64,000 nucleotides of DNA from the NCBI RefSeq assembly GCF_020595055.1, contig NZ_JAJDOO010000007.1:62001-126000 (forward strand), written 5' to 3'. The translations under genes were made by a program, and so were the position numbers. This DNA is from Desulfosporosinus shakirovi (GTDB lineage Bacteria; Bacillota; Desulfitobacteriia; Desulfitobacteriales; Desulfitobacteriaceae). The first letter of the stretch is position 1. Each line of letters starts with the position of its first letter. This document shows positions 1-9,090 of this stretch, in pieces. Below the pieces are notes generated by a model that had not been told where the DNA came from, searched no databases, and saw nothing but the letters and a program-made list of their open reading frames with translations.

Positions 1-652
1 CACTGCTCAACGCCTCGTTGAACTTCAGTCGGTTATATATATTAGTTAATGAGTCTTTCATAGAAAGCTCTTTAAAGTATTGTTTGTTAACAAAATCAAG
101 CCTCATGTACTTACCTAAACTGTAGGAGGATATGCTACTGAAAAAGATTGCTAGTGACAGATACCCAAATACCGAACTAAACTCAAGCAAAGGTGGATGG
201 TATTTGGTCAGAGTAATAACCATATAACCAATCAATGCGAAAAGTGAAAGAAACACTTTATAGTGCAGTAAGTTTGGCACTAAAAAGAAGATCGCTAAAA
301 CAATCACATTAATCGAAAAAGCCTGGATCAGAAAATGATTGTCCTCATATTTCATAACAATTATAAAAAACAGTACAATGAAGATGAGTTGATAGATAGT
401 GATCTTTAAAAAAGGAGATGACTTCAGGAAATAATCTGGCTTGAAATAAAACATCACTGATAATCCAAGGAACGTCAAACGACATAGAAAAAAAATAGCC
501 AGAACTATAAATTGGCTGTTTGTTGAAAAATCATAAACTAAGTATAAGGAAAAAATGCTTCCAACTATAAGAGCGACTTTTCGCATATAATTTTTAGACC
601 TTGTTAAGTATGAATCCTGAAATTGCCGTTCTAAATGCTTGTCTAAGAACAT
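1..652 (-). CDS. Membrane-anchored GGDEF protein (partial, 3' end outside window)
   Basis: The reverse strand is open from the window edge to about position 711. The visible part has about six hydrophobic segments followed by DSLTNIYNRLKFNEAL, which matches the start of a GGDEF (diguanylate cyclase) domain. The catalytic loop lies outside the window, so activity cannot be judged. The expected role is synthesis of cyclic di-GMP from a membrane-bound sensor. The start is uncertain: ATG at 652 is used, but in-frame GTG and TTG codons upstream (up to 711) would add up to about 20 residues, and no clear ribosome binding site decides between them. Confidence 0.7.
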   Translation of the reverse strand, partial: MFLDKHLERQFQDSYLTRSKNYMRKVALIVGSIFSLYLVYDFSTNSQFIVLAIFFLCRLTFLGLSVMFYFKPDYFLKSSPFLKITIYQLIFIVLFFIIVMKYEDNHFLIQAFSINVIVLAIFFLVPNLLHYKVFLSLFALIGYMVITLTKYHPPLLEFSSVFGYLSLAIFFSSISSYSLGKYMRLDFVNKQYFKELSMKDSLTNIYNRLKFNEALSS

Positions 653-877
653 TCCCGTTAATCTAGAAGTAACATGGTTTTGAGAATCCGCCAAAAAATC
701 ACTTCTTTCTAAAAGCACTACATTAGTAACCCAACCACCCTTTACATTCCACTATTAAGCATTTTAGATGAATATCCCTGCCCTTTAAAGTAAGCGAGAA
801 TCCGCCTGTCTAAATCTATCTTCAGGGACAGATTAGAGCTTCTCTAGAGTTTCTAATATTTCTTGCTTTTGTTTCGG
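653..877. other. Gap before the IS relic, no gene seen
   Basis: The upstream region of the GGDEF gene. It contains a short dyad around 833-851 (AGAGCTTCTCTAGAG) and no convincing coding frame. Confidence 0.4.
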
Positions 878-1074
878 AATTATCAATTCCGAGACTCCCA
901 CTTCTTCAAGTGGGTGTTCCTTATTCTACTGGTGCAGATAGTCTCCGGTGGAGAGTATCGCCGAAGCCGTGGTCCCAATAGGAATGCCTACCGGCGTGGG
1001 ATAGAGTATCGCCGAGCGCCTTTCCCAATAGGAACACTTAGCGCGCGAGGATCCTCAGCTCAATACGAGTTCAC
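878..1074 (+). mobile_element. Relic of an IS element end with structured RNA-like repeat (copy A)
   Basis: This stretch shares a core with 35541-35648 on the other strand: TCAATTCCG, the hairpin CCCACTTCTTCAAGTGGG, then TGTTCCTTATTCTACT, and a distal ACGAGTTCAC. Between these blocks copy A has two imperfect 50-bp tandem units, each starting GAGTATCGCCGA and carrying CCCAATAGGAA in its middle. The two copies lie far apart on opposite strands and end with the same GAGTTCAC. That arrangement suits the right end (guide-RNA scaffold) of an IS200/IS605-type element. No transposase or nuclease gene remains. The short open frame over 863-1105 is composed of this repeat and is not a gene. Confidence 0.5.
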
Positions 1075-1201
1075 TAAACGGCTGCCCGACGATTTCCTGC
1101 CTTAGCTAAGAAAAATCGATCTTAAATATATCCGAAAACTGAAGGATTGCCTCACTTGTACAGAATACTCTGATTACACCCTATTGACAAGGAGGGGTCG
1201 G

Positions 1202-2027
1202 ATGAAAAATATCTATCAACGTAATTTGGTATACGGAAGTGCGTCGTAGCGACAATGGACAGCTACAAGCTAAGACGAGCTATGTCGATACCGCCCGAGA
1301 AGCAACTGCTCATCTTTTGGTAAACGTTAATTCTTTTATCATCGAAGAAGCCCTATGGGAAGAACAGAGATCTTCAAAACCAATCAGCGCCCACACACGT
1401 CAAGTCACACCACTGCAAGGAAATAAAGCTTACTTCAGTTCCGGTCCGGCACTTAGGGAAGCCGCAACGTTTCTCAACGCCCCCCTTGCGGTTGCTCTAT
1501 TTTCCGAAACTGTTAAAGGGATTATTCAGGTTGAAACCTTTCTCCTATGTGAGCGTGGCTATTGTTCAGAGGCTGAATACGATCAAAAGTGGACGGATTT
1601 CTATTTAGGCTCCTGTAGGTACTACAGCAACTTAGACAAAGTGACCAGGAGTTGGTATGAGCACGTTGGGGAAAGTAAAGGATCTGGTAATTTGTTTGTG
1701 CGCTTCAAGACTCAAATCCTTTTTGAGTTGAGGTAAGGACAATACTTATTGATAGGGAATTTAAGTAATTCTTTCCACGAGGTTAATGTCCGTCTAAAAT
1801 TGGATGAGTTTAAAGTTAAAGAAGCCGATGGGGTTTTTTTGCTTACTCCCGACATTATTTGTCGTGAGGCAGCATCCTTACTAGTGAATCTACATGGCCT
1901 TGATTTACGTGGGATTTCTAAAAAAGAGCTGGCTAGGCTTTTAGGCAAAGGGCAAGGTTGTGTTCATGTAATTGATTTGGTGAGCGATTGTGCGCAAATA
2001 CTGGACACACTCAATCCGCAAGTATAA
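1202..2027 (+). pseudogene. DUF2889-like protein, broken by a frameshift and a stop
   Basis: A strong AGGAGGGG ribosome binding site precedes ATG 1202 (MKNIYQRNLVYGSAS). That frame stops at 1247-1249, while the homologous continuation runs in another frame from about 1239. The continuation is interrupted by an in-frame TAA at 1734-1736 and then resumes to 2027. The C-terminal part, with ICREAASLLVNLHGLDLRGI and GKGQGCVHVIDL, resembles the end of DUF2889 proteins. Reading through the lesions gives about 275 residues, so the gene was probably intact recently. The function of the family is unknown. A sequencing error could explain one lesion but hardly two. Confidence 0.7.
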
Positions 2028-2064
2028 ACAACCCTTTTCTGCGCGAAAAGAGAAAACAAAAGTG

Positions 2065-2117
2065 AAAAAGTAAGACCCCCAAAGCCTTAAGGTAAGGATT
2101 TGGGGGTCTTACTTTTT
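2065..2117. terminator. Strong bidirectional terminator
   Basis: A perfect 19-bp stem (arms 2065-2083 and 2099-2117) with a 15-nt loop, A-rich on one side and T-rich on the other. It lies between the convergent DUF2889 pseudogene and the peptidoglycan-binding gene. Confidence 0.9.
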
Positions 2118-2145
2118 AGAATCAATCCCGTCAATCTATTTCAAT

Positions 2146-3111
2146 TTAACAACAATGTACTCCCAAAGCAGTCCAAGTCTGAATACCAACGATCCCATCC
2201 TGAACTAGACCCATACACTCTTGGAAAGCAAGGACAGCAGCTCTAGTAATAGGTCCAAAGATCCCATCAACATTGCCCGTATAGAAGCCTCTTGTTTTCA
2301 AGAGTCCTTGTAGTTTTACTACTGCTGGTCCGGTGCTCCCTTGTTCAAGAGTAGGACACTGATTTACCGGTGGCGGGGTTGGTGTATGACAATCTACGCC
2401 CAGCACAGTCCAAGTTTTTATCCCAACGATTCCATCTTGCACCAAGCCCATGCTCCCTTGAAATGCTACGACTGCAGCCTGCGTGACAGGGCCAAAGATC
2501 CCATCGACATTGCCTGTGTAGAAGCCTCTTGCTTTCAAGAGTCCTTGCAGTTTCACTACTGCTGGTCCAGTGCTTCCTTGTTGAAGAGTTGGACAGTGAT
2601 TTACCGGTGGCGGGGTTGGTTTATGGCAATTTGCGCCCAACGCAGTCCAAGTTTTTATCCCAACGATTCCATCTTGCGCCAGGCCCATGCTTCCTTGAAA
2701 TCCTACGACAGCAACCCGAGTTACTGGACCAAAGATCCCATCGACATTGCCCGTATAGAAGCCTCTTGTTTTTAAGAGTCCTTGCAGTTTCACTACTGCT
2801 GGCCCAGTGCTTCCTTGTTGGAGAGTTGGACAGTGATTTACCGGTGGCGGGGTTGGTTTATGGCAATTTACGCCCAACGCAGTCCAAGTTTTTATCCCAA
2901 CGATTCCATCTTGCGCCAATCCCTTGCTCTTTTGAAAAGCAAGGACTGCCCCTCTAGTCAATGACCCAAAAATTCCATCAATTTTCCCAGGGTTGAAACC
3001 GGCTGCTGCTAACTTAGTTTGCAACTTTTTCACGCTAGCACCAGATGAGCCCATTTTTAATAAAGGACATTGCGGTTGTCCATTGGAATTACCTATGTTT
3101 TTGTTATGCAA
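2146..3111 (-). CDS. Protein of four peptidoglycan-binding domains
   Basis: The 321-residue protein consists almost only of four PG_binding_1 units with a period of 79 residues (units begin near residues 15, 94, 173 and 252). Each carries the pattern GS-G-V-KLQ, a DGIFG turn and QDGIVGI-TW-LG. Units are joined by a proline-rich linker (HKPTPPPVNHCP) with a Cys on each side. There is no catalytic domain and no signal peptide, so how it reaches the wall is unclear; a spore-coat or cortex role is possible. The repeats are also nearly identical at DNA level, which suggests recent amplification. An AAGGGGG site lies just upstream of ATG 3111. Confidence 0.85.
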   Translation of the reverse strand: MHNKNIGNSNGQPQCPLLKMGSSGASVKKLQTKLAAAGFNPGKIDGIFGSLTRGAVLAFQKSKGLAQDGIVGIKTWTALGVNCHKPTPPPVNHCPTLQQGSTGPAVVKLQGLLKTRGFYTGNVDGIFGPVTRVAVVGFQGSMGLAQDGIVGIKTWTALGANCHKPTPPPVNHCPTLQQGSTGPAVVKLQGLLKARGFYTGNVDGIFGPVTQAAVVAFQGSMGLVQDGIVGIKTWTVLGVDCHTPTPPPVNQCPTLEQGSTGPAVVKLQGLLKTRGFYTGNVDGIFGPITRAAVLAFQECMGLVQDGIVGIQTWTALGVHCC

Positions 3112-3280
3112 GTCAAAGCCCCCTTTTTTCTAGTATATGTCGAACTAATTAACATTGTAAATTGTCCTTGATTTGTAAAATCATTATTAATATTCAGATA
3201 ATCACTAACCCTTAAATAAGGCATAAAAGAATAAATCACAGGGTAATTATCTCTGATATTAAATGAAAGAGGTGACGATA

Positions 3281-4603
3281 TTGACTTACCTTAAGGCGGG
3301 GAGCGCGATGGAACGAGGTTAGAGAGCTTCAAAGCCTGTTACTGGAATGGGGTTATAACCCTGGGCCGATTGATGGAGTTTTCGGGGCAAAGACTGAACA
3401 CGCCGTCCTTCAGTTCCAAAGGGATCTGGATTAACGATGGACGGCATTGTTGGTCCCATAACTTGGCGGGTTATTCAAAGTCAACTGCCAGACTATCAAA
3501 TGTACACAATTCAAGCAGGTGACACTTTCTATAAAATTGCCTTGAGATTTCAAATCAGTCTGTCAAGTTTATTAGCTGTCAACCCTGGGGTTGACCCTAA
3601 TCAATTAAGAATTGGTCAACAAATTAGGATTTCCGTTCCTGGTCCTGGACCAGAACCCGTTCTTACACGTGTTGTAAGCGGATGGCTACCTTATTGGGTT
3701 CAATCTCTAGCTTTTCAATCCGTTCAAAATCACCCGGAGATATTTCATTCAATCTCACCTTTTTGGTATGTACTGACACCTGATGGTGATGTCCTAAGCT
3801 TTCATGGTGCAGAAAGCAGTACTTTCCTTTCCTATGCCAGAGCACATGGAATTAGGGTGATCCCACTTATTACGAATAGTTTTGACAGTGAACTCATTTC
3901 AATAGTTCTTAATGATCCAGTTCTTCGCCAAAAACATGTTTAGAACATCGTCAGCAAAACAGTTCAAATGGACTATCCCGGAATCGATATTAATTATGAG
4001 AATTTATATGTTAGAGACCGCGAACTATTTGTTGTCTTTCTGCGAGAACTAAAGGCCGCTCTTTATGCCATGGGCAGATTACTTATTGTGAGTGTTCATG
4101 CTAAGACTGACGCAGCAGGAGCCTGGAGCGGCGCAGAAGCACATGATTATGTTGGAATTGGCCAAGCGGCTGATGCCGTTCGTGTCATGGGGTACGACTT
4201 TCACTGGCAAGGAAGCGATCCTGGACCCGTGGCACCTGCCGATTGGGTCGATGCGGTCTTAACCTATGCGGTTTCAACTATCCCAAAAAATAAAATAGAA
4301 CTTGGCGTACCAGTTTCTGGTTATGATTGGACGCTAGGTCAAACGACGACGAGTGTTACCTATTTTTTTGCTGTTGCTAAAGCTAACCAGTATAAAGTTC
4401 CCATTGTCTTGGATGCTTTACTGGGCCCCCACTATACCTATATGGATATTGCTGACGTTGGCCATGAAGTTTGGTTTGTGGATGCACTTTATTTCGGAAC
4501 ACTTTTAGACCTAGTTAATAAATACGATATCGGGGGGATTTGCATCTGGCACCTGGGTGCAGAGGATCCGAAAATTTACGATGCTATAATTAACAACTTC
4601 TAA
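3281..4603 (+). pseudogene. Broken spore-wall-type glycosidase (PG-binding, LysM, GH18)
   Basis: A TTG start at 3281 follows GAGGTGAC. The reading frame runs into a stop at 3320, continues one frame over (NEVRELQSLLLEWGYNPGPI, a PG-binding domain), and returns to the first frame near 3421. The two frameshifts therefore compensate each other. A LysM domain follows (YTIQAGDTFYKIALRFQIS), then a GH18 domain of the YaaH/SleL type interrupted by TAG at 3941-3943. Right after the stop is MDYPGIDINYENL, the equivalent of the DGxDxDxE site, with the catalytic Glu kept. Downstream, the barrel is intact to 4603. Three lesions make loss of function likely. The nearby PG-binding gene may have related ancestry. 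Confidence 0.75.
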
Positions 4604-4673
4604 ATCCCTTCATTAACAGTATTCATTATGTTGGGACTCGTGGTTGATATGAACACAATCTGATCAATTATTT

Positions 4674-4716
4674 AAAGTTAGGAGCTTCTCGATTTGGAAG
4701 CTCCTTACTTTAAAGC
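4674..4716. terminator. Terminator-like hairpin after the GH18 pseudogene
   Basis: Arms AAAGTTAGGAGCTTC and GGAAGCTCCTTACTTT pair with one mismatch around a short loop. Confidence 0.6.
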
Positions 4717-4800
4717 GGTCTATGCACGGGAAAGCAATAGATATTCAGTCAATTACATAGAAATCCTTTTTTCTAGCATAATAGAATCAGGAGGTGTATT

Positions 4801-5304
4801 ATGGATCTTTATTGGCTTATTCAAGCTGTTGCCTACTGGTCCTTAGTTTTATTTTTAATACCACTAAACTATATCAAAAAAATTATGCTGTTTGCTTTTC
4901 TAGGGGGATTTGTATATACATGGATAGTTCAAATATTTTCTGTAAATATATTAAAACGTTGGATATTTGAACCAGATATACTTATGGTCTATAACATTCC
5001 CGTGTTCTTTACTCTAAGTTGGTTCGCTGTTACGTTTCTTTTCGGTTATATGTTATGGCGTTTTTCAAGATATCAGATATGGATTGTCATTTTTTTTGTT
5101 TCATGGGCAACTGCAATGAATTATATAACTGTGTCCCTCAAACGGATATACCTTCCAGGGTGGAGTATTCCTGAAACGTTTATGTTCGCGATTTTTTCTC
5201 ATGTTCTTTTGCTATATGCTTTTAAGTATCTGCATCATGTAAGTAAGTTAGGCGCTTCTGAGAATATGATTGAGGATTCTTTCTTGAGCTTTAAAAAAAG
5301 ATAG
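4801..5304 (+). CDS. CBO0543-like small integral membrane protein
   Basis: A 167-residue, very hydrophobic protein with about five membrane segments and a short charged C-terminus (SFLSFKKR). The pattern of aromatic-rich helices with PLNYIKKIM and FLISW-type motifs resembles the CBO0543 family, which is common in spore formers and has no known function. AATCAGGAGGTG lies 6 nt before the ATG. It appears to be a single-gene unit, bounded by hairpins on both sides. Confidence 0.65.
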   Translation: MDLYWLIQAVAYWSLVLFLIPLNYIKKIMLFAFLGGFVYTWIVQIFSVNILKRWIFEPDILMVYNIPVFFTLSWFAVTFLFGYMLWRFSRYQIWIVIFFVSWATAMNYITVSLKRIYLPGWSIPETFMFAIFSHVLLLYAFKYLHHVSKLGASENMIEDSFLSFKKR

Positions 5305-5337
5305 TTATATATTTTTGTTAGTAAACTACAGAGTGCG

Positions 5338-5368
5338 CAACTTGGCTTTTAGCCAAGTTGTTTTTGTT
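5338..5368 (+). terminator. Rho-independent terminator
   Basis: A perfect 10-bp stem CAACTTGGCT / AGCCAAGTTG, 3-nt loop, followed by TTTTTGTTGTT. Confidence 0.9.
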
Positions 5369-5598
5369 GTTAAAGTTTTTTATTTAAGCTGTAGAAAAGT
5401 CTATTTTCAACTACGTCCAATTGAGATTTCTGAGGATAGGTAACCAGAGGTCCGCTAAAGAATCTGATGCAATTCTAGGTAATCCGGTAATGTATAAGTC
5501 ACTTTGTTCTTTTTAATGCTTCTTTGATGAAAATAGTCTAAATTTATTATATTATTTTGACTTGTCCTTATATACAATATAATGATATTTGTGTTAAT

Positions 5599-5634
5599 AT
5601 TCAATTAAATGAATCTTAATTCATTTAATTGAAT
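5599..5634. promoter_or_regulatory. 36-bp perfect palindrome upstream of the first CoA-transferase gene
   Basis: Arms of 16 bp (ATTCAATTAAATGAAT and its exact complement) around CTTA. It lies about 117 bp before the start codon in an otherwise empty 445-bp gap. A similar 36-bp palindrome precedes the paralogous gene (13760-13795), with TGAAT/ATTCA half-sites in both. An operator for a dimeric repressor is the simplest reading. Confidence 0.5.
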
Positions 5635-5750
5635 GGATTCCCATACACCTTATTTCCTCATATTGAAAGCTTAGAATTCTATAAAAATCCATCTTGAACG
5701 CGCATTATTGTTTGCAACCAATAATTAAATGAAATGGCAGGCGATATAAC

Positions 5751-7985
5751 ATGAATCAAAAGCCAGGTACAATTAATGACGACGCAAAAAAATGTGTTGA
5801 TCAAGTTATCCATTATGTAGGGAAAGATATTACCTTTTGTATGTCCCTTGCCCTTGGTAAACCCATTATCTTTATGAATGAACTGTACCGACGAGCTAAA
5901 GAGGATCCCGAAATAAAGCTAAAAATCATTACTGCCCTCACGCTTGAAAAACCCAAAGGCCATAGTGATCTGGAAAAACGTTTTTTAGGACCTCTATCAG
6001 ACAGGGTTTTTAATGGTGTTCCTGAATTTGATTTTATGCTTGATTTCAGAACTGGAAAGCTATCCAAAAACGTTGAAGTGCTCGAATTCTTCTGCAAAGC
6101 TGGCGGATATCTGTCTAGTCCTGAAGCTCAGCAAAACCATTTAGCTACAAACTACACCCACGCCACTCGGGATGCTATAGCCTTAGGTGCTAACGTCTTC
6201 GGCCAGTTAGTCGGTTATCAGGAAATCGATGGCAAAACGATGTATTCTATGAGTTGTAACACTGATGTCTGTCTGGAAGCCGTAAAAGCCTTAAAAGAGC
6301 TAAGGGAAAAAGGAAAAAAAGTCGCAATCATCGGAGAGGCAAATAAAAAAATGCCCTTTATGTATGGAGATGCAGTTGTAGAAGCGGATACATATGACAT
6401 TATTCTTCAAGGGCCACAATACGATTATGAACTTTTCTGTCCTCCTAAAGATCCTGTTGCCCTACCCGATTACATGATCGGCATTAATGTCAGCACCTTG
6501 ATAAAAGACGGGGGCACTATACAGGTAGGAATTGGCGCTTTGGGCGATGCTATTGTAGCAGGGCTTATCATGCGTAATGAACATAACGATTTATATCAGG
6601 AGATTTTAGAAAAGGCCGGTATTTTTAAACGATACAAAAAACTAATCACCGAATGGGGAGATACAGGAACTTTCGAGAAAGGTCTCTATGGTTCATCTGA
6701 GATGTTTGTTGATGCCTTTATGCAAATGTACAAAAGTAAAATTCTAAAAAGAAAGGTCTTTAACAGTGCCCCTCTTATGAAACTGATTAATGAAGGAAAA
6801 CTCGAACCAGATAAAATCCCCGCTGATATTATAGATCAACTCATTGAAATGAAAACAATTCATTCTAAATTAAATGAGGAAGACTTTGTCTTTCTCACTG
6901 ATTACGGCATCTTGAAAAGGGGTCTTTCCTATGAATCCGGTGCAATTATCGATGAAGGTACTAAATACTCTGCAGATATGAATAACGAAAGAAATCTAAT
7001 GGAGATTCGAAAGCTGCTCGGGAAAGAGTTACTAGGTGGTCAAGTTATCCTCGGTGCCTTCTTTGTTGGCCCAAAAGCCTTCTATCGGGCTCTTAATGAT
7101 ATGAGTGAAGATGAAAGAAAACTCTTTGGCATGTCTGGTGTGGAGAAAGTTAACCAGCTTTATGGTGATGAAGAACTGAGAAGCCTGCAACGTAAGGACG
7201 CACGTTTTGTCAATACCGGCATGGTGGCAAGTGTTCTAGGCTCCATTGCTTCGGATCAACTCGAGGATGGTCGAGTTATCAGTGGAATTGGCGGCCAATA
7301 TAATTTTGTGGCCATGGGGCACGCCCTAGCAGATGCCAGGGTTATTATGATGGTAAAAAGTACCAAAGGTTCTGGCAAGAGCCTTAAGTCCAACATCGTC
7401 TTCAGCTATGGTCATTGCTCTATACCCAAACATCTGAGGGATATCATTGTTACAGAGTATGGGATTGCCGACGTTCGCAGCAAACCCGAAAAACAGGTTA
7501 TTGCGGAATTAATCAATGTCGCTGATTCCCGATTTCAAAACCAACTTTTAGATCGGGCCAAGAAAGCAGGCAAAATACCTAAAGATTATGAAATTCCACA
7601 AGAATACAGAAATAATACACCAGAAAAGATTACTGCCTTGCTTAAGCCTTATCAGACCCACGGAATATTCCAGCCATTTCCTTTCGGAACGGATTTGACG
7701 GATACTGAAATTGCTCTGGGGGGGGCTCTTAAAGGCTTGAAAAAGCTCTCAAGTGGCAACCGTTTAAAAATGGCTACAGGGTTGTTGCAAGAATTTTTTA
7801 GACCGATCCCAGAATCAACTCATCATTATATGGAGAGATTAAATCTCCTCAAGCCTTCTTCAATGCAAGAAAGGATCCTGCGAAAACTAGTGGTTTTCGC
7901 ATTAAGAAACAATAATCTTCTCAAGAAGCCGAGTCTTAATCAAGAGCCTGTTTTAGATCAGGTCAGAAATAAACACTCGCTTTAG
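5751..7985 (+). CDS. Acetyl-CoA hydrolase/transferase family protein, long form (paralogue 1)
   Basis: A 744-residue protein of the acetyl-CoA hydrolase/CoA-transferase superfamily, far longer than the usual 430-500 residues. An N-terminal region of about 240 residues precedes the first CoA-transferase motif (GTIQVGIGALGDAIVAGL). GLYGSSEMFVDAF follows, resembling the Glu-containing HTEM motif. The C-terminal domain holds SGIGGQYNFVAMGHAL and SYGHCSIPKH. The family moves CoA between short-chain carboxylates or hydrolyses the thioester; the substrate cannot be told. It appears monocistronic, with GGCAGG before the ATG. A paralogue lies at 13985-16207. Confidence 0.75.
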   Translation: MNQKPGTINDDAKKCVDQVIHYVGKDITFCMSLALGKPIIFMNELYRRAKEDPEIKLKIITALTLEKPKGHSDLEKRFLGPLSDRVFNGVPEFDFMLDFRTGKLSKNVEVLEFFCKAGGYLSSPEAQQNHLATNYTHATRDAIALGANVFGQLVGYQEIDGKTMYSMSCNTDVCLEAVKALKELREKGKKVAIIGEANKKMPFMYGDAVVEADTYDIILQGPQYDYELFCPPKDPVALPDYMIGINVSTLIKDGGTIQVGIGALGDAIVAGLIMRNEHNDLYQEILEKAGIFKRYKKLITEWGDTGTFEKGLYGSSEMFVDAFMQMYKSKILKRKVFNSAPLMKLINEGKLEPDKIPADIIDQLIEMKTIHSKLNEEDFVFLTDYGILKRGLSYESGAIIDEGTKYSADMNNERNLMEIRKLLGKELLGGQVILGAFFVGPKAFYRALNDMSEDERKLFGMSGVEKVNQLYGDEELRSLQRKDARFVNTGMVASVLGSIASDQLEDGRVISGIGGQYNFVAMGHALADARVIMMVKSTKGSGKSLKSNIVFSYGHCSIPKHLRDIIVTEYGIADVRSKPEKQVIAELINVADSRFQNQLLDRAKKAGKIPKDYEIPQEYRNNTPEKITALLKPYQTHGIFQPFPFGTDLTDTEIALGGALKGLKKLSSGNRLKMATGLLQEFFRPIPESTHHYMERLNLLKPSSMQERILRKLVVFALRNNNLLKKPSLNQEPVLDQVRNKHSL

Positions 7986-8007
7986 TTTCCACCTAATCAA
8001 AAAATAA

Positions 8008-8032
8008 AAGCCCCAATTGAGGGGCTTATTTG
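8008..8032. terminator. Terminator between convergent genes
   Basis: AAGCCCC / GGGGCTT with loop AATTGA. The reverse strand has a long T tract (TTTTATTTTTTG), so it mainly serves the gene ending at 8061. Confidence 0.8.
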
Positions 8033-8060
8033 CATGGCCTGAGCGAAATTCTAACAGGAT

Positions 8061-8705
8061 TTAGGACGATGAAACGTTTCCTCTTGTGAAGAATTGCTTT
8101 GCTTCCTGAACTCTTTGCTCCAATAGTCCATTTTCCATTTTATTCATAATTTCCGGCACTTTTACCTCGTCATCATTAAAGGTTGCCATAGCTGCTCTAT
8201 TGACTTCTTTTTCCGTCTCAGCCAATCGATTCACAAAGCCAAGGTAATTATCTTCACTTTGATAATGGGCTATAATCATTTGCTCATACTGATCTTCGTT
8301 CGTAGCTAGCAATGCTAGATAATGCTCACAGAGCAGTTTTATTTCATTAATTTGGTAATTATAGATTTGTTTAACTAATCGTTCGGCTTTAGGATCCTTT
8401 TGCACAGTTTTTGTAATCATGACCAGAGCTTCTTCACGGGAAATTTCATACTTATATAGCTTGTAAGCTGTATTTAAGGCAATTTCCTTGGTGTATAGAT
8501 AGCCTGCTCTAAAACCTTTTGTTGATTCTTTATATCTGCGATGACGTTGCAGATATGGGACAAAAACTATCGGAAAAAGAATCATCCAAGCAGATAGCTC
8601 CGGCTTTTCCAGAACACTGGCCGTAATTATTTGTGCTGTCCTAGTTTCATAAGCTAAGATGCTCTTATGATTTTCATCTATGATCACTTGTTCCTGATTA
8701 GTCAT
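8061..8705 (-). CDS. Uncharacterised protein in the long YeiH-type transporter operon
   Basis: About 214 residues, not recognised. One hydrophobic segment is visible near residues 40-55 (SAWMILFPIVFVPYLQ), followed by a basic stretch (RHRRYKESTKG) and a largely helical, charged C-terminus. This suggests a cytoplasmic domain tethered to the membrane. It is the last gene of a three-gene unit with a 94-residue membrane protein and an enlarged sulfite/sulfate-exporter-like transporter. The start is placed at the second ATG (8705) because GAGGGG lies 6-7 nt before it, while the ATG at 8711 directly abuts that site. Confidence 0.65.
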   Translation of the reverse strand: MTNQEQVIIDENHKSILAYETRTAQIITASVLEKPELSAWMILFPIVFVPYLQRHRRYKESTKGFRAGYLYTKEIALNTAYKLYKYEISREEALVMITKTVQKDPKAERLVKQIYNYQINEIKLLCEHYLALLATNEDQYEQMIIAHYQSEDNYLGFVNRLAETEKEVNRAAMATFNDDEVKVPEIMNKMENGLLEQRVQEAKQFFTRGNVSSS

Positions 8706-8725
8706 TTTCATCCCCTCTTTGATAA

Positions 8726-8755
8726 AGAACTCTCCCGGAATCCCAAGAGAGCTCT
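8726..8755 (-). terminator. Hairpin between two genes of the transporter operon
   Basis: A 9-bp stem AGAGCTCTC / GAGAGTTCT (one G-T pair) followed by TTTATC. It may lower expression of the last gene. Confidence 0.45.
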
Positions 8756-8775
8756 TTATTATATAATTCTAAGCT

Positions 8776-9060
8776 TTACTGACCCTCTTCTTCCATTCCA
8801 GGCGAATACTGCAGACTATGTGTAACTCGCGGTTCTATATCTCTGATTTGTTCCACAAAGATATAAAACCATGCACCTGCTTCAATTTTTTCGTCGATGA
8901 TTAATTGATGTTCCTCAGAAAAGCCAGCCGCTTTTGACAAAAAGGGCAACCCCATCGTCACAAATAAATACAATAGTACTAAACTCAAGGCTAGCGACAG
9001 TGATTTGCTAGGCTTAAATCCATTTCTCGGTATTGTTAAGAACTCTCTCAATGCATACAT
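8776..9060 (-). CDS. Small single-pass membrane protein, unknown function
   Basis: 94 residues with one clear membrane helix (residues about 20-40, LSLALSLVLLYLFVTMG) and a short acidic C-terminal tail likely outside or inside the membrane face. GGAGGT sits 6 nt before the ATG. It lies 30 nt downstream of the transporter gene and 64 nt upstream of the 214-residue gene. Its retention between them suggests an accessory subunit of the transporter. The family was not recognised. Confidence 0.65.
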   Translation of the reverse strand: MYALREFLTIPRNGFKPSKSLSLALSLVLLYLFVTMGLPFLSKAAGFSEEHQLIIDEKIEAGAWFYIFVEQIRDIEPRVTHSLQYSPGMEEEGQ

Positions 9061-9090
9061 TTTAAACCTCCGGCATACAATCTGTGCTCA

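Noticed and set aside
863-1105. An 80-residue frame
   Set aside because: It runs through the IS-end repeat and its tandem units and has no homology or ribosome binding site.
2341-2964. Three overlapping forward-strand frames with similar sequences
   Set aside because: They are antisense shadows of the tandem peptidoglycan-binding repeats.
2146-3111. Regular DNA repeats that could suggest a CRISPR array
   Set aside because: The period is 237 bp and the repeats encode PG-binding domains; there are no short repeats with unique spacers.
3941-3943. TAG in the GH18 gene as a possible pyrrolysine codon
   Set aside because: The same gene has two frameshifts, the TAG is not in a methylamine methyltransferase, and no pyl genes are visible. 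Decay is simpler.
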